Of a stretch of 64,000 nucleotides of DNA, positions 32,979 to 41,843 are shown piece after piece. Origin of the DNA: Spirosoma aureum. GTDB lineage: Bacteria; Bacteroidota; Bacteroidia; Cytophagales; Spirosomataceae. The translations under genes and the position numbers were made by a program. The notes below the pieces were generated by a model that was not told where the DNA came from, made no database searches, and saw only the letters and a program-made list of their open reading frames with translations. Position 1 is the stretch's first letter. Each line of letters opens with the position of its first letter. Location of the stretch: assembly GCF_011604685.1 (NCBI RefSeq), contig NZ_CP050063.1:4424501-4488500 (forward strand). The letters are read 5' to 3'.

Positions 32979-35228
32979 ATGGAAAAACGTATATACGTTA
33001 TTTTATTTTATTTAACGCTTGGTTTTTGTAATGCGCAAACCCTGACAGGTATTATTCGTGATGCCCGCACAAATCGAGTTCTGCCGGGTGTTACTGTGCA
33101 ACTTTTACAGACTACCAAAGGGGCAATAACAAATAAACAAGGGTATTTTATTATCTACAATGTGCCCAGAGGAAGCTATTTGATGCGTCTTCGTTCAGTC
33201 GGTTATCAGCTGGCCGAAGAACCGATAACAATGGGTGCCCGTGCTGATGTAAACACGACCATTCGGTTGCAGGCAAGTGCCGTTCAACTTAATCAACAGA
33301 CAGTTACAAGCATTCAGCGGGCAGAAACGCCAGATTTTAACCGGCCGGAGGTAACCACTGTCGTATCGAATCGGGATCTACGGCAGCAACCTCCACGGAC
33401 AGTTTCGGAAGCCCTGTTTGGTTCAACGGGTGTCTGGATTCAGAAAACCGATCATGCAGGAGGAGCGCCGTTTATTAGAGGATTGACCGGCCAGCAAACG
33501 CTGTTACTGGTCGATGGGATTCGGCTCAATAATGCCATAACCCGCTCGGGGCCAAATCCGTACTTAAATACGATTGATCCGCAGAGCGTGGGCCAAATCG
33601 AAGTTGTTCGCAGCTCTGGTTCCGTTGCTTATGGGTCTGATGCGATTGGCGGGGTGGTCAATGTATTGACCAAAATCCCTCAGTTTTCCGATCAGCCCAG
33701 GTTTCAGGGGAGTTTGTTTGCGAAAGCAATGACCCAAGGTATGGATTATTCCAGTAGGGCTGAGTTAGGCTATGGAACGCGTTCCTTCGCCTTTCTGGGT
33801 GGATTTGCCTATCGATCATTTGGCGATCTGGTTGCCGGAAAGGGACTGGGCCGTGAAAGTCCAACGGGTTACAACCAGATTTCGGGCGATATAAAGGCTC
33901 TGTTTCGATTGTCGAATCGATACGTTGCAACGATTGCTTATCAACATGGTAAGCTGGATAACGTGCCTGTCTATCACCAGGTTCGCTCTGAAGACTATGC
34001 CTACTATCGGTTTAACCCGCAACGTAGGCAATTGGCCTATGCCCGCCTGGAAGGATTTTATAACCGACGGTTTCTGGGATCGGTGCAATTGACTGCCTCG
34101 TGGCAACGGCTGACGGAGGGGCGACAGAGTCAGATGAACGGTAGTTTTTCGGCGAACCAGGAACGCGATCAGACGACAACTACTGGCCTGACACTGCTGG
34201 CCAAAGCGAATCCCAATCGATTCTGGCAAATGCAGAGTGGACTAGAGTGGTACTACGATCGCGTACGAAGCAGTGGTGAAGCGGTAAATACACAGACCGG
34301 AGCCGTAACCACCAACCGTGGCTTATATCCAGATCGGGCTTCTATGAACAGCCTGGCCGCATTTTCGCTCCACACGCTGTCGTTTAACCGACTAACGTTA
34401 ACGGGTGGTGGGCGTTACAATATGTTTTGGGTTCAAACGACCGAGCCTCCTCTGGGCAAAACCATCATTCGCCCGTCTACGCTGGTTGGAAATCTGGGAA
34501 TTTCGTATGCCGTGATGCCAATGATACGGGTCGTAGCATCGATACAGTCTGCATTCCGAGTGCCCAACGTAAATGATCTGGGGGCTCGTGGAATGATTGA
34601 TTATCGGTACGAAGGGATCAATAATACCCTTCAACCGGAGCGATCACTCAATAAAGAAATTGGTTTAAAGATCCGAACGGCGCGTTTTTCCGCAACGGTG
34701 CTGGTGTATAATAATCAATTAACCAATTTTATCAGCCTTGTTCAAACCGGGATGGATTCGGTTCAGGGCTACCCTGTCTATTTGAAGCAGAACATTGCCG
34801 AAGGAGTCACCCAGGGCATTGAAGCTGAGGTCGAGGGTGAAATCGCAACGAACTGGCTGGCTAATGCCGGAGTGACGTACACATACGGTCAGAATAGCAG
34901 CGCTAATGAGCCATTTCGTAGAATTCCTCCTCTCAATGGCCGGGTTCGTCTAACCTATCAGCCACAAACCAACTGGTGGGCAAGGGCTGAACTACTCTGG
35001 GCGGGTGCACAGACCCGGCTATCGCAGGCCGATCTGGACGATAATCGTATTGCCAAAGGGGGCACCCCAGCCTGGCAGGTAATTAATGTGAACGGTGGCT
35101 ACCGGTGGCAAAAAATAACACTCAGTGCTGAATTTCAGAACCTTACCAATGAAGCCTACCGGACACATGGTTCGGGTATAGATGGTGTCGGGCGTAGTGC
35201 ATGGGCATCGCTTTTAATTAGTTTATGA
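32979..35228 (+). CDS. TonB-dependent outer-membrane receptor
   Basis: 749-aa receptor with signal peptide (LFYLTLGFCNAQTLTG) and a carboxypeptidase-regulatory-like domain (about 22-105: GIIRDARTNRVLPGVTVQLL). A plug domain contains APFIRGLTGQQTLLLVDGIRLNNAI and YGSDAIGGVVNVLTK. The barrel ends in WASLLISL. It is a classic receptor, not a SusC-type protein, and no SusD follows. A -7-like box TAGGTTTG lies at 32907-32914 in the AT-rich 200-bp upstream gap. The permease gene 79 nt downstream suggests outer- and inner-membrane uptake of the same compound; the ligand is unknown. Confidence 0.93.
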   Translation: MEKRIYVILFYLTLGFCNAQTLTGIIRDARTNRVLPGVTVQLLQTTKGAITNKQGYFIIYNVPRGSYLMRLRSVGYQLAEEPITMGARADVNTTIRLQASAVQLNQQTVTSIQRAETPDFNRPEVTTVVSNRDLRQQPPRTVSEALFGSTGVWIQKTDHAGGAPFIRGLTGQQTLLLVDGIRLNNAITRSGPNPYLNTIDPQSVGQIEVVRSSGSVAYGSDAIGGVVNVLTKIPQFSDQPRFQGSLFAKAMTQGMDYSSRAELGYGTRSFAFLGGFAYRSFGDLVAGKGLGRESPTGYNQISGDIKALFRLSNRYVATIAYQHGKLDNVPVYHQVRSEDYAYYRFNPQRRQLAYARLEGFYNRRFLGSVQLTASWQRLTEGRQSQMNGSFSANQERDQTTTTGLTLLAKANPNRFWQMQSGLEWYYDRVRSSGEAVNTQTGAVTTNRGLYPDRASMNSLAAFSLHTLSFNRLTLTGGGRYNMFWVQTTEPPLGKTIIRPSTLVGNLGISYAVMPMIRVVASIQSAFRVPNVNDLGARGMIDYRYEGINNTLQPERSLNKEIGLKIRTARFSATVLVYNNQLTNFISLVQTGMDSVQGYPVYLKQNIAEGVTQGIEAEVEGEIATNWLANAGVTYTYGQNSSANEPFRRIPPLNGRVRLTYQPQTNWWARAELLWAGAQTRLSQADLDDNRIAKGGTPAWQVINVNGGYRWQKITLSAEFQNLTNEAYRTHGSGIDGVGRSAWASLLISL

Positions 35229-35307
35229 GTTTTTCAGTTGAAGTTCGTAGTTTAATGCCAGGAATCTACCTCTGGATGTTATCGAACATCGCCTACATCA
35301 ACACTCA

Positions 35308-36582
35308 ATGCGTTTTCTCCGAAATCCTACTGCATTTGTTCTTTTTGGGGCAACCGCTGCCTTCTGTTCCTACGCCTGCATGTATGCTTTCCGAAGGGGC
35401 ATAACAGCAGTTACCTTCGAGGGTATGTTTTTTGCCGGAGTTAGCTATAAAATATGGCTCGTAACGGCGCAGGTGTTTGGTTATGCCGTATCGAAAGGAA
35501 TTGGCGTGAAGGTGGTTTCTGAAATGTCTCCGGGGCGCCGGGCCATCAATATTCTCTTTTTTGTCTTAGTGGCTTTACTGGCTCTACTTGGTTTTGCGCT
35601 GGTTCCGGCTCCCTGGAATATTATTTTCCTCTTCCTCAATGGCTTACCGCTGGGCATGGTATATGGCACCATGATTGGTTTTCTGGAGGGGCGTCGGCAG
35701 ACCGACGCGCTGGTAGCCGGTCTGACCGCTTCCTTTATTTTCGCATCAGGATTCGTGAAAACGGTCGCCCTGACGATCAAGGCAGATTGGGGCGTAACCG
35801 AATTCTGGTTACCGTTCGTAACGGGCATGCTCTTTGTTTTGCCCATGCTGGTTTCCATCTATGCACTCACCTTGCTACCCCCACCTACTGATGAAGACCG
35901 TGCGTTGCGTACGGAACGAAAACCGATGGATGCGGCCGAACGAAGGGCGTTTGTGCGGAACTTCAGGCCGGGATTGATCCTGCTGATTGCATCGTACGTA
36001 TTGCTGTCTGCCTTCCGCGACTTCCGGGATAATTTTGGCCCGGAGATTCTGAAAGATGCCGGAGTGGACAATCCGGGTATTTTTGCCAAAACCGAAACAC
36101 TGGTCGCCGTTGGTATACTGATTGTGATGGCCCTGCTTCAGCGTGTGACCGACAACTTCAGGGCGTTTGCTTTGCTAAACTGTTTGATGCTGGCGGGTGG
36201 AGCCATGGTCGGTCTGAGCACATACGCATACTCTACGGGCGTGCTGTCGGCTGGTAACTGGTTCCTTCTCACGGGGTTAGGTTTGTACATGGCCTACGTA
36301 CCCTGCAATGGCCTTTACTTTGAGCGGCTGATCGCCAGCTTTCGATACGTCAGCACGGTCGGCTTTATCGTAACGCTGGCCGACTGGTACGGCTATCTGG
36401 GCAGTGTATGCGTGTTGTTGTATAAGAACTTTGGCCATGCCAGTATCAGTTACCGCGAGTTTTTCATCTACGGAGCATACATCATGGCCGTGTTGTATGT
36501 CATGCTGGTGATTGGCTCATTCATCTACTTCAAAGGTCGGTTTCAGAAAGAAGAAAAATTAGTCTCTATCTCCGGGGTATAA
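35308..36582 (+). CDS. MFS-like permease (possibly DUF5690 family)
   Basis: 424-aa protein with about 11-12 predicted TM segments, e.g. VLFGATAAFCSYACMYAFRR near the start, ILFFVLVALLALLGFALV, and ILIVMALLQ after a cytosolic loop at about 190-215. It does not carry the standard sugar-porter or NarK signatures. I believe it matches a Bacteroidota family catalogued as DUF5690, but that is from memory. The position after a TonB receptor and the PhnZ-like gene suggests import of an organophosphorus compound or its product. A terminator follows at 36636. Confidence 0.7.
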   Translation: MRFLRNPTAFVLFGATAAFCSYACMYAFRRGITAVTFEGMFFAGVSYKIWLVTAQVFGYAVSKGIGVKVVSEMSPGRRAINILFFVLVALLALLGFALVPAPWNIIFLFLNGLPLGMVYGTMIGFLEGRRQTDALVAGLTASFIFASGFVKTVALTIKADWGVTEFWLPFVTGMLFVLPMLVSIYALTLLPPPTDEDRALRTERKPMDAAERRAFVRNFRPGLILLIASYVLLSAFRDFRDNFGPEILKDAGVDNPGIFAKTETLVAVGILIVMALLQRVTDNFRAFALLNCLMLAGGAMVGLSTYAYSTGVLSAGNWFLLTGLGLYMAYVPCNGLYFERLIASFRYVSTVGFIVTLADWYGYLGSVCVLLYKNFGHASISYREFFIYGAYIMAVLYVMLVIGSFIYFKGRFQKEEKLVSISGV

Positions 36583-36635
36583 GCAATCTTAAGTGAGTAT
36601 CGCAGATCAAAACCCGTACGGATTGTAGGGCTTAG

Positions 36636-36668
36636 AAGTCCAGCATTTGGAAAAATGCTGGACTTTTT
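36636..36668 (+). terminator. Rho-independent terminator after the permease gene
   Basis: AAGTCCAGCATTT (36636-36648) pairs with AAATGCTGGACTT (36653-36665) around a 4-nt loop, followed by a T-run. It separates the transport locus from the Pnkp-like gene. Confidence 0.85.
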
Positions 36669-36718
36669 ATGTTCATATTCCATGCCTGTACATCTTTGGC
36701 AACGCATCCTATTAACGA

Positions 36719-37675
36719 ATGAAACACGTTCTGATAGTGTCTGGCCTGAGCGGCAGTGGTAAAACGACATTTGCCCGGCGATTCTGCTCCGAAAATTCGA
36801 ATTGGTTACGCGTTAACCGAGACGATCTACGGCGTGGACTACTCCCTGTATCCCTGGGCGATTACTGGGCAACCTGGCCAGATCAGGAAAAAAATCGCAT
36901 CGAATTACTTGTCAATGAGCTACAGAAAACGGCTATTCTGGAAGGACTGGCGCAGGGCTGGCATGTATTGATCGACAACACAAACCTGAAACTAAGCTAC
37001 CTGAATGCTTACCGACGATTGATCAGTAGTCGTTTTCCTGAAGTCGAAATTCGGTATGCACTGATTGAAACACCCATCGAAGAGTGCATTCGGCGTGATC
37101 AGAATCGGTCAGATTCGGTAGGGGAGGCCGTAATTCGTCGGCAGGCCGAACAACTTAAAGCGCTCAAAAAAAATTTCGAATTTCAAACGGAAGTGCTGAC
37201 CCGAAAGCCGGTAGCTAAGAGGATTCAGGAAGGTCATTATACCAACCCGTCGTTGCCACGTTGTGTGCTGGTCGATATCGATGGTACAGTGGCCCTACGA
37301 GGAGATCGATCACCTTTCGACTGGCATCGCGTTGGGGTCGATACGCCCAATTGGCCCATTATCAGGTTGGTTCAGGCCCTGCGGTCGTCAGGAGATGTCA
37401 TTGTATTCATTTCCGGCCGTGACGCTGTCTGTCGATCCGAAACAATAACCTGGCTAAATCAATATTTTGGCTGGGTGGAGTCTGATTACGAACTCTTTAT
37501 GCGTCCAGAAAACAACCAGAAAAAAGACTCTATTCTTAAGTATGACTTATTCGAAAAGCACATTGCCGGACGGTATTCCGTTGAACTGGTTATTGATGAT
37601 CGCCAGCAGGTTGTCGATATGTGGCGTCGAACGCTGGGGCTGACGTGTGTGCAGGTTGATTACGGCGATTTTTAG
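36719..37675 (+). CDS. Bifunctional polynucleotide 5'-kinase/3'-phosphatase, phage T4 PseT type
   Basis: 318-aa end-healing enzyme for RNA or DNA. The N-terminal kinase has a P-loop (GLSGSGKTTFARRF, residues 9-16 for the core), then NRDDLRRG and IDNTNLKLSYLNAYRR. The C-terminal half is a HAD-type acyl-phosphatase: VDIDGTVALRGD with catalytic Asp near 184/186, IVFISGRDAV, and an ending of LVIDDRQQVVDMWRRTLG. That ending closely matches the T4 Pnkp end as I recall it. Domain order (kinase then phosphatase) and length are those of T4 Pnkp (about 301 aa). No RNA or DNA ligase is adjacent and no phage genes surround it. Confidence 0.9.
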   Translation: MKHVLIVSGLSGSGKTTFARRFCSENSNWLRVNRDDLRRGLLPVSLGDYWATWPDQEKNRIELLVNELQKTAILEGLAQGWHVLIDNTNLKLSYLNAYRRLISSRFPEVEIRYALIETPIEECIRRDQNRSDSVGEAVIRRQAEQLKALKKNFEFQTEVLTRKPVAKRIQEGHYTNPSLPRCVLVDIDGTVALRGDRSPFDWHRVGVDTPNWPIIRLVQALRSSGDVIVFISGRDAVCRSETITWLNQYFGWVESDYELFMRPENNQKKDSILKYDLFEKHIAGRYSVELVIDDRQQVVDMWRRTLGLTCVQVDYGDF

Positions 37676-37706
37676 GAGCAGTAGGTTGCCAAAATCCCTA
37701 TCGGCA

Positions 37707-39206
37707 TCATTTTAACTTATGTAAAAGACTGATAGAACCGCCAATCGTTTCAGGATAAACCTGGCCCTGATCAAGCGCAAAGCTGGTCCGCAGCTGCGTC
37801 TTGCCTGATTTAAAAAGAGAAGTTTGGGCTGACAGCAGGAGCGATATCTGTTCCAAGCCCGAATTGAACGGGTTAGCGTAGGTGCCGTAATGCCGACTGT
37901 AAGCCAGCCGGGCTATCCACTGAAGTCGGTTTGTGAACCATCCTTCTGCGCCCAGGTAGCCCATTTGAACCCGATTGTCCGGGAAAAAAGCACCCGCAGT
38001 TTGAGTAAGTTCAGGTTTTAATTCGTCTTCGGGTGCAATGAACGGCGTACCGATTGATCGCCCTTTATACGACCAGCCCTGCCAATATTGCGAATGATTA
38101 AAATAATTATCGGCACCCTGGAACGTGGAGTTCGGAATCCAGAATGTAGGGCCACTCTGGTCCATCGTAGTCAGAAATTCGGCCACAAATCGACTGACTC
38201 TAAACCGTTTTTCCGCATTGCCGGGATGTCGTCGCCAACTGAAGCCGACCAATCCGTCGGGTAGATTTTGGAAAAGGAGCCCCGATACATCGTCAAATGG
38301 GTGCTGATAATAGATCAGCATTGTTTCGCGCTGGGTCGTTAGCTCAACCGCAAAATCGTGACCACCGACATGATTACCAATGCGGTAAGTACCGTCGAAA
38401 TCGGTGTAGTCGGCGTTTTCGTAATCGCTGGGCCGATTGGCCAGAACAACATTGCCATAGTATTTAAACGAAGAAGGTAAATGGCCATCCACAGCCAGTG
38501 GTGTGCCACGCAGGTAGTCGGCCTGTCCGCCCCACTGAACCTGATGGTTCATGCCGATATGTACCTTAAGGGTTGATTTAGGCTTCCCAAATCGCAGGTA
38601 AATGTACTTCTGGTGCAGATACGAACCCCTGACATACGTATCGGCAAACCATCCATGCGCGTAACCAGCTTTAAGGGCAACGAAGCTTTTCAGAAATTTC
38701 AGGGGTACATAACCCAATGTGGCAATTTGCACTTTAGGAATTGGAATGGCATTGCCGGAGCCAATAATAAAGCCAGAGGACAGCAGCGAATCACCCAGGC
38801 CAATCAGCTCACGGCGACGTCCGGCATAGAACTCTACGGCTCCATAGTTGAGTTTAACATAAGCTTCGGGTAGTAAAAACTGATTGCTGTTGCCCACATT
38901 GGCGATTGGATTTACAGCAAATCCCCAATCCAATCGGTTCGCCCGATGCCGGGTCGTATCGATAGGCTTGTAGTCTTTCGACAGCCTAATCTGAAACGTA
39001 GCCAATGGCGTCTTTAACGGAACAACGCCGTATTGATTGGCTCGCAGCCAGAAGGGTGTAACCTGGTTCGTGGCGGCAAATCCGCCCGTTTCGAGTTGGA
39101 TTTGTAGGGGTGAAGTAGTCGTTTGGGCAATCGATGGGAGGCTTTTCAATAACCAGACTAGAATCACCGAAGTGATGACGGTTGAGATTCGTGCCCATCT
39201 GGTCAT
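37707..39206 (-). CDS. Wzi-like outer-membrane protein (capsule-assembly family)
   Basis: 499-aa predicted beta-barrel with signal peptide (VILVWLLKSLPSIAQ). Hallmarks of the Wzi-type family in Bacteroidota are the opening LQIQLETGGFAATNQVTPFWLRANQYG and the strand-rich body (AVEFYAGRRRELIGLGDSLLSSG, LGYVPLKFLKSFVALKAGYAHG). The family name comes from a capsule-attachment protein, but no capsule genes are visible here. The gene stands alone, convergent with the Pnkp-like gene (31-bp gap). Confidence 0.75.
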   Translation of the reverse strand: MTRWARISTVITSVILVWLLKSLPSIAQTTTSPLQIQLETGGFAATNQVTPFWLRANQYGVVPLKTPLATFQIRLSKDYKPIDTTRHRANRLDWGFAVNPIANVGNSNQFLLPEAYVKLNYGAVEFYAGRRRELIGLGDSLLSSGFIIGSGNAIPIPKVQIATLGYVPLKFLKSFVALKAGYAHGWFADTYVRGSYLHQKYIYLRFGKPKSTLKVHIGMNHQVQWGGQADYLRGTPLAVDGHLPSSFKYYGNVVLANRPSDYENADYTDFDGTYRIGNHVGGHDFAVELTTQRETMLIYYQHPFDDVSGLLFQNLPDGLVGFSWRRHPGNAEKRFRVSRFVAEFLTTMDQSGPTFWIPNSTFQGADNYFNHSQYWQGWSYKGRSIGTPFIAPEDELKPELTQTAGAFFPDNRVQMGYLGAEGWFTNRLQWIARLAYSRHYGTYANPFNSGLEQISLLLSAQTSLFKSGKTQLRTSFALDQGQVYPETIGGSISLLHKLK

Positions 39207-39698
39207 GCTGAATTAAAATCGATCGTGTTAGTTGCAGAAATTGTTGTTCTATTGGTTCGTTATACGGCAACGATAACAAGGGCTTTCCGGAAACAATGAA
39301 CGTATGTCATGTAACGGTAAATGTAGCAGATTCTTCGGATGATTGCATGGTACTGCAATACAGATTATAGTGTGAACTGGTTGCTTTTGTTTGGCTGAGC
39401 TCTTCACTTGTCCGTGCACCTATTAATAGGTGACTTGCTATGACAAAAAACGTTGAGTCTACTGATTTTGGAATTACCGTTAGAGTTGCCATCATAATCC
39501 TCTTTGCGGTTAGTATGGTAACTTCGAGGATTACGGATACTCGTGTGAAGGTTTACATTACTGGCTTATTTCAATTGAATCAGCGAGTCTGCAATCTATT
39601 TTTACTTCAACTTTGTTATCCTTGCATGATCATAATGTAGCATGGAGGATGGAGCTTAACCACTCTTTTACTCTTTAGCTCTTTCGCCAGTATAATAC
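39207..39698. other. 492-bp gap without a supported gene
   Basis: Small frames of 62-66 codons exist on both strands (e.g. 39440-39640 plus) but overlap and have no recognisable content. I see a perfect palindrome at 39417-39432. At 39661-39694 there is a run of words (ACTCTTTTACTCTTTAGCTC) like the arms of the gap repeats, without a matching second arm. No tRNA-like T-arm was seen. Confidence 0.5.
39417..39432. promoter_or_regulatory. 16-bp perfect palindrome
   Basis: CACCTATTAATAGGTG is a perfect dyad in the divergent region between the Wzi-like gene and nadE. It suits a dimeric regulator site, but no partner site or regulator was seen. Confidence 0.35.
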
Positions 39699-41828
39699 AT
39701 GAAACTTCTGAAAGTAGCAGCCGGGGTGCTGAACCAGATACCCCTAGCCTGGGAACACAATAAACAGAATATCATTAACGCCATTGAAGAGGCTAAACGT
39801 CAGGAAGTTAGCCTGCTGTGCCTGACAGAACTCTGTATTTCAGGATACGGATGTGAGGATGCATTTTTTGCCCAGAACACCATCGATCAATCCGTTGCTT
39901 CATTGCTGGACATAGTCGAGTATACCAGCGATATTGCCGTTGCCGTTGGTTTGCCACTTCGCCACAACAACCGCACGTTTGATGTCGCCTGTCTGATTGC
40001 CAATAAGCGCATATTGGGGTTTGCGGCCAAGCAATACATGGCCAATAATGGTGTGCATTACGAAACGCGTTGGTTTCAGCCCTGGCCAGCCTACGTTCGC
40101 GATGAAATCAAAATCAGCAGTTCGTCGCATGGCGATTTTTCGTATCCATTTGGGGACATTGTTTTCGATTTATCGGGCATACGGATCGGATTTGAAATTT
40201 GTGAAGATGCATGGGTTGCCAACCGCCCTGGCCGTATCCTCTACGAACGGGGTGTCGATATTATTCTCAATCCGACAGCCAGCCATTTTGCCTTCCTCAA
40301 ATCGCAGGTACGCGAACGGTTTGTGGTCGATGCATCGCGTGCGTTTGGCGTAAGCTATATCTACAGCAATATGCTGGGTAATGAAGCGGGCCGGATGATC
40401 TACGACGGCGACGCGATGGTTGCCTCGAATGGCGAATTGCTGGTTTCAGGGCCGCGCCTGAGTTACGAGGATTTCCTGATCGTTCCGGCAGTTGTCGATG
40501 TTGAAGCAACACGGTTGAATCAGACCCAGAACCGGGCAAATCTCTCATTGTCCTATCCCAATCTTCGTGTCTCGGAGCGGTTCGACTGGCCCGATATTGC
40601 GCCCGTTATTCAGAAAGCAGAACTGGAAGCCTGGGAGCGGGGCGGTTATCTCAAAGAAGAAGAGTTTGCACGGGCGGTGGCGCTTGGGCTCTTCGATTAC
40701 CTGCGTAAGAGCCGTTCGCAGGGTTACGTGTTGTCATTGAGCGGTGGCGCCGATTCATCGGCCATTGCTGCAACGGTCTACCTCATGATTCGGATGGCCG
40801 TTCAGAATCTCGGTCTGGAAGGTGTCAAGAAAAAACTCAGTTACATAAAAGCGATTCAGGATTGCCATACGCCGGAAGAAATGGTAGGTAAATTACTGAC
40901 GGTGATGTATCAGGGAACCGAAAATTCATCGGACGATACCTTTAATTCAGCAAAAGAACTTGCCGAAGATATTGGCGCAACGTTCATGAATATCAATATC
41001 AATGGATTGGTCGAGACATACCGTGGCCTGATCGAAGAGCAATTGGGGCGTAAATTATCGTGGGATACCGACGATCTGGCACTGCAAAATATTCAGGCGA
41101 GGGTGCGTGCTCCGGGTATCTGGATGATGGCGAATCTCAATAATGCGCTGCTGCTGAGTACGTCGAATCGGTCGGAAGCGGCCGTTGGATACGCTACTAT
41201 GGATGGTGACACCGCAGGAAGTATCAGTCCAATTACGGGTATCGACAAGCATTTTCTGCGGGGCTGGCTGCGTTGGCTCGAAACCGTCGGTCTGAACATC
41301 AAAAATGAATCGACCCCGGCCGACCGCACGGGTTCTACCAACGATCCGACAACATCCGACCAGCTCATCAAGGTAAAAGGCTTACACGCCGTAAACAACC
41401 TGCAACCGACCGCCGAACTGCGCCCGTTAGACAAGAAGCAGACCGACGAAGACGATTTGATGCCATACGATGTGCTGAACTCGATTGAAGAGGCTGCTAT
41501 TCGTGATAAACAGCCGCCGGTAGAGGTGTTAAAGCTCGTGGAAGTTCGTTACGCAGAGCGAGAGGGAAGTCCCGGTTATGACCGCGAACGATTGCTGGTT
41601 TGGGTCGAACGGTTTTTCAAACTCTGGAGCCGTAATCAATGGAAGCGTGAACGCTACGCACCGTCGTTTCACCTCGACGACCATAACCTCGATCCGCGTT
41701 CGTGGTGCCGTTTCCCGATTTTGTCGGGAGGTTTCGAGAAAGAGTTAGCCGAGATGCGCGATTTTGCCACTGATCGAAAGCCAGCCAGTCGTAAAGGCAA
41801 TCCAGGCAGGGGTAAAATTGGGTTTTAG
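39699..41828 (+). CDS. nadE: Glutamine-dependent NAD+ synthetase
   Basis: 709-aa enzyme making NAD from deamido-NAD, ATP and glutamine. The N-terminal nitrilase-fold glutaminase (1-280) has the Glu in LCLTELCISGYGCED, a Lys in the AAKQYM region and the catalytic Cys in FEICEDAW (near 167). The C-terminal synthetase has the PP-loop SLSGGADSSAIA (about 346) and STSNRSEAAVGYATMDGD. Length and two-domain layout match the long bacterial NadE. The EamA gene starts 15 nt downstream. NAD kinase lies at the far end of this window but is not linked. Confidence 0.95.
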   Translation: MKLLKVAAGVLNQIPLAWEHNKQNIINAIEEAKRQEVSLLCLTELCISGYGCEDAFFAQNTIDQSVASLLDIVEYTSDIAVAVGLPLRHNNRTFDVACLIANKRILGFAAKQYMANNGVHYETRWFQPWPAYVRDEIKISSSSHGDFSYPFGDIVFDLSGIRIGFEICEDAWVANRPGRILYERGVDIILNPTASHFAFLKSQVRERFVVDASRAFGVSYIYSNMLGNEAGRMIYDGDAMVASNGELLVSGPRLSYEDFLIVPAVVDVEATRLNQTQNRANLSLSYPNLRVSERFDWPDIAPVIQKAELEAWERGGYLKEEEFARAVALGLFDYLRKSRSQGYVLSLSGGADSSAIAATVYLMIRMAVQNLGLEGVKKKLSYIKAIQDCHTPEEMVGKLLTVMYQGTENSSDDTFNSAKELAEDIGATFMNININGLVETYRGLIEEQLGRKLSWDTDDLALQNIQARVRAPGIWMMANLNNALLLSTSNRSEAAVGYATMDGDTAGSISPITGIDKHFLRGWLRWLETVGLNIKNESTPADRTGSTNDPTTSDQLIKVKGLHAVNNLQPTAELRPLDKKQTDEDDLMPYDVLNSIEEAAIRDKQPPVEVLKLVEVRYAEREGSPGYDRERLLVWVERFFKLWSRNQWKRERYAPSFHLDDHNLDPRSWCRFPILSGGFEKELAEMRDFATDRKPASRKGNPGRGKIGF

Positions 41829-41843
41829 GTAAACAGGTAAATT

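Noticed and set aside
39440..39640. 66-codon frame encoding a hydrophobic peptide
   Set aside because: No family resemblance and an overlapping frame on the other strand; not enough to call a gene, though a small membrane protein cannot be excluded.
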